A stretch of DNA of 6,685 nucleotides. Origin: Bacteroidales bacterium (GTDB lineage Bacteria; Bacteroidota; Bacteroidia; Bacteroidales; UBA932). Position 1 is the first letter of the stretch. Each line of letters begins with the position of its first letter. Made by a program: the position numbers and the translations under genes. The notes beneath the pieces were generated by a model that was given only the letters and a program-made list of their open reading frames with translations, was not told the DNA's origin and made no database searches. Below, one piece after another: positions 5,670 through 6,685 of the stretch. Location: the NCBI GenBank assembly GCA_017554135.1, contig JAFZIX010000201.1:1-6685 (forward strand). The letters are read 5' to 3'.

Positions 5670-5877
5670 GCAGGAACAAGAAGGCAAATACATCTTCGGT
5701 GTAGTGAAGGTGGGAGACAAGGGACAGATCGTGATCCCCAAGGATGCCCGCAAGATTTATGACATCAAACCGGGAGACGCGCTGCTCATGCTGGGAGACC
5801 AGAAAGGCATCGCCCTCCTCAAGACGGAAATATTCCAAAGTGCCATTGACCAGGCCATGGAGGGGCTTACCAAATGA
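5668..5877 (+). CDS. AbrB/MazE/SpoVT-family DNA-binding protein
   Basis: A 69-aa protein with the AbrB-type swapped-hairpin DNA-binding domain. V-V-K-V-G-D-K-G-Q-I-V-I-P-K-D-A-R-K-I-Y-D-I-K-P-G-D (about 12-37) carries the hallmark G-Q-I-x-I-P-K-x-x-R motif. A beta strand L-L-M-L-G-D and a short helix F-Q-S-A-I-D-Q-A-M-E-G-L follow. Such proteins act as dimers and are either transition-state regulators or antitoxins. No toxin gene is adjacent; instead the stop codon overlaps the ATG of an acyltransferase gene (ATGA at 5874-5877). It is therefore more likely a local regulator of that operon than an antitoxin. The length is typical of the small members of the family. An 8-bp inverted repeat around its own promoter and start supports autoregulation. 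Confidence 0.92.
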   Translation: MQEQEGKYIFGVVKVGDKGQIVIPKDARKIYDIKPGDALLMLGDQKGIALLKTEIFQSAIDQAMEGLTK

Positions 5878-6685
5878 GAAAGCACTGGCTGGATAATCTG
5901 CGCTGGGTGACCGTTCTCCTGGTGCTGTTTTACCACGTTATCTACTTCTATAACAACAAAGGGGTGTTTGGCGGGATCGGCGGTTTCGGACCGTATCCCG
6001 AGTATCCGCAGTATCAGGATGTAGTCATGTACATCGTGTATCCGTGGTTCATGCCGCTGCTGTTCCTGCTGGCGGGCGTGAGTGCGCGGTACGCGCTGGA
6101 AAAGTACGACGCCAGGACCTGGTTCAAGGCCCGCACCCGGAAACTGCTGGTGCCCGCTACCATCGGCCTGTTCGTATTCCAGTGGATGGTGGGATACTAC
6201 AATACCCTCGTGGCGGGCCGGGAAGGGGTGTTCGAAGGAGTGCCTGGCGTTGCGAAATATGTGATGATGGCCATCTCCGGCATCGGCCCGCTGTGGTTCA
6301 TCCAGGATCTGTGGCTCTTTTCCCTGATTCTTCTGCTGGTGCGCAAACTGGACGGGAAGAATAAACTGTATGAGGCTTGCGGCAGGTTCTTTGGCGGGAA
6401 GAACGGGATGTTCTGGACCATCCTGCTGGGCGTGCTCTTCTGGGCGGCCGAGCAGCTGATCATCCAGCAACCTCGGCCGGAGTCGGCGGACGGGCTGTAC
6501 AACCTGTACAAGCCTATGTTCTATTTTGTTCCGTTCCTGACGGGCTACTTTATCTTTGCGCGTGACGAGGTGCAGGAGCAGTTGGGCCGATGCTGGATGC
6601 CGCTGCTCTTCTGTGCGGTGGTGGCCGGCGCTGTGCTCATCGGCACTACCTTCGGGCAGGACAACACCTCGCCGCAGTACCTGAG
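5874..6685 (+). CDS. Acyltransferase-3 family membrane protein (partial, 3' end outside)
   Basis: An open frame with no stop to the window edge (270 codons seen). It starts at an ATG that overlaps the AbrB stop codon as ATGA. The protein has the features of acyltransferase 3 (OafA/OpgC-like) integral membrane enzymes. The opening D-N-L-R-W-V-T-V-L-L-V-L-F-Y-H (7-21) ends in the family's essential His at 21. P-W-F-M-P-L-L-F-L-L-A-G-V-S-A-R follows at 57-72 and A-R-T-R-K-L-L-V-P at 86-94. G-P-L-W-F-I-Q-D-L-W-L-F lies at 138-149, and more hydrophobic helices run through about 180-190, 213-229 and 241-257. These enzymes move acetyl, succinyl or similar groups onto extracytoplasmic carbohydrates. 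The substrate here is unknown; modification of a surface or capsular glycan is a fair inference. Full-length members usually have 350-400 aa, so perhaps a quarter to a third is missing. Co-transcription with the small AbrB-like regulator is expected. Confidence 0.9.
   Translation, partial: MRKHWLDNLRWVTVLLVLFYHVIYFYNNKGVFGGIGGFGPYPEYPQYQDVVMYIVYPWFMPLLFLLAGVSARYALEKYDARTWFKARTRKLLVPATIGLFVFQWMVGYYNTLVAGREGVFEGVPGVAKYVMMAISGIGPLWFIQDLWLFSLILLLVRKLDGKNKLYEACGRFFGGKNGMFWTILLGVLFWAAEQLIIQQPRPESADGLYNLYKPMFYFVPFLTGYFIFARDEVQEQLGRCWMPLLFCAVVAGAVLIGTTFGQDNTSPQYL

Noticed and set aside
5757..6470. 237-aa open frame on the minus strand
   Set aside because: Antisense to the acyltransferase gene; its His/Gln/Pro-rich sequence is typical of shadow frames.
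1..6685. CRISPR array, tRNA, rRNA or complete insertion sequence
   Set aside because: No regularly spaced direct repeats, no tRNA-like cloverleaf and no transposase reading frame were seen on either strand.

Overview
The window reads as a piece of a Bacteroidales genome (Bacteroidota), probably from the gut. Upstream of the genes there are repeated matches to the Bacteroidota promoter (TTG, about 20 bp, TAnnTTTG), and Shine-Dalgarno sites are not evident. The content also fits: a RhuM-type protein, a KilA-N protein of the kind common in Bacteroides relatives, a secreted GH29 alpha-L-fucosidase, and a lipoprotein. No genus can be fixed from this sequence alone.

Left part (1-2030) is accessory DNA of lower GC (42-45% in sampled lines). 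It opens with the terminator of a gene lying left of the window. A RhuM-family gene follows with its own promoter but keeps only about its first third. Converging on it, 12 bp away, is a KilA-N-domain gene that seems to lack its usual first residues. Upstream of that gene is a GC-rich stretch (67% over 1241-1340) full of inverted repeats, then a parDE toxin-antitoxin pair on the minus strand with a palindromic operator in its promoter. This looks like a decayed phage or defence-type island.

Middle part (2045-4000) holds an orphan seven-helix membrane protein with a clear promoter and, converging on it with a 6 bp gap, an unrecognised lipoprotein. GC is still moderate (47% in one sampled line).

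Right part (4000-6685) has higher GC (62% in a sampled line of the fucosidase). It starts with the fucosidase gene, divergent from the lipoprotein gene. A 218 bp intergenic region follows with a very strong 17-bp hairpin that has no T tail. Then comes an AbrB/MazE-like DNA-binding protein whose promoter and start codon are bracketed by an 8-bp inverted repeat, overlapping (ATGA) an acyltransferase-3 membrane protein that runs off the window end. These last two form an operon, and the small protein probably autoregulates it.

I did not find a clearly new multi-gene system. The most interesting signals are the structured non-coding stretches at 1238-1340 and 5451-5578, and the AbrB-acyltransferase unit with its operator.
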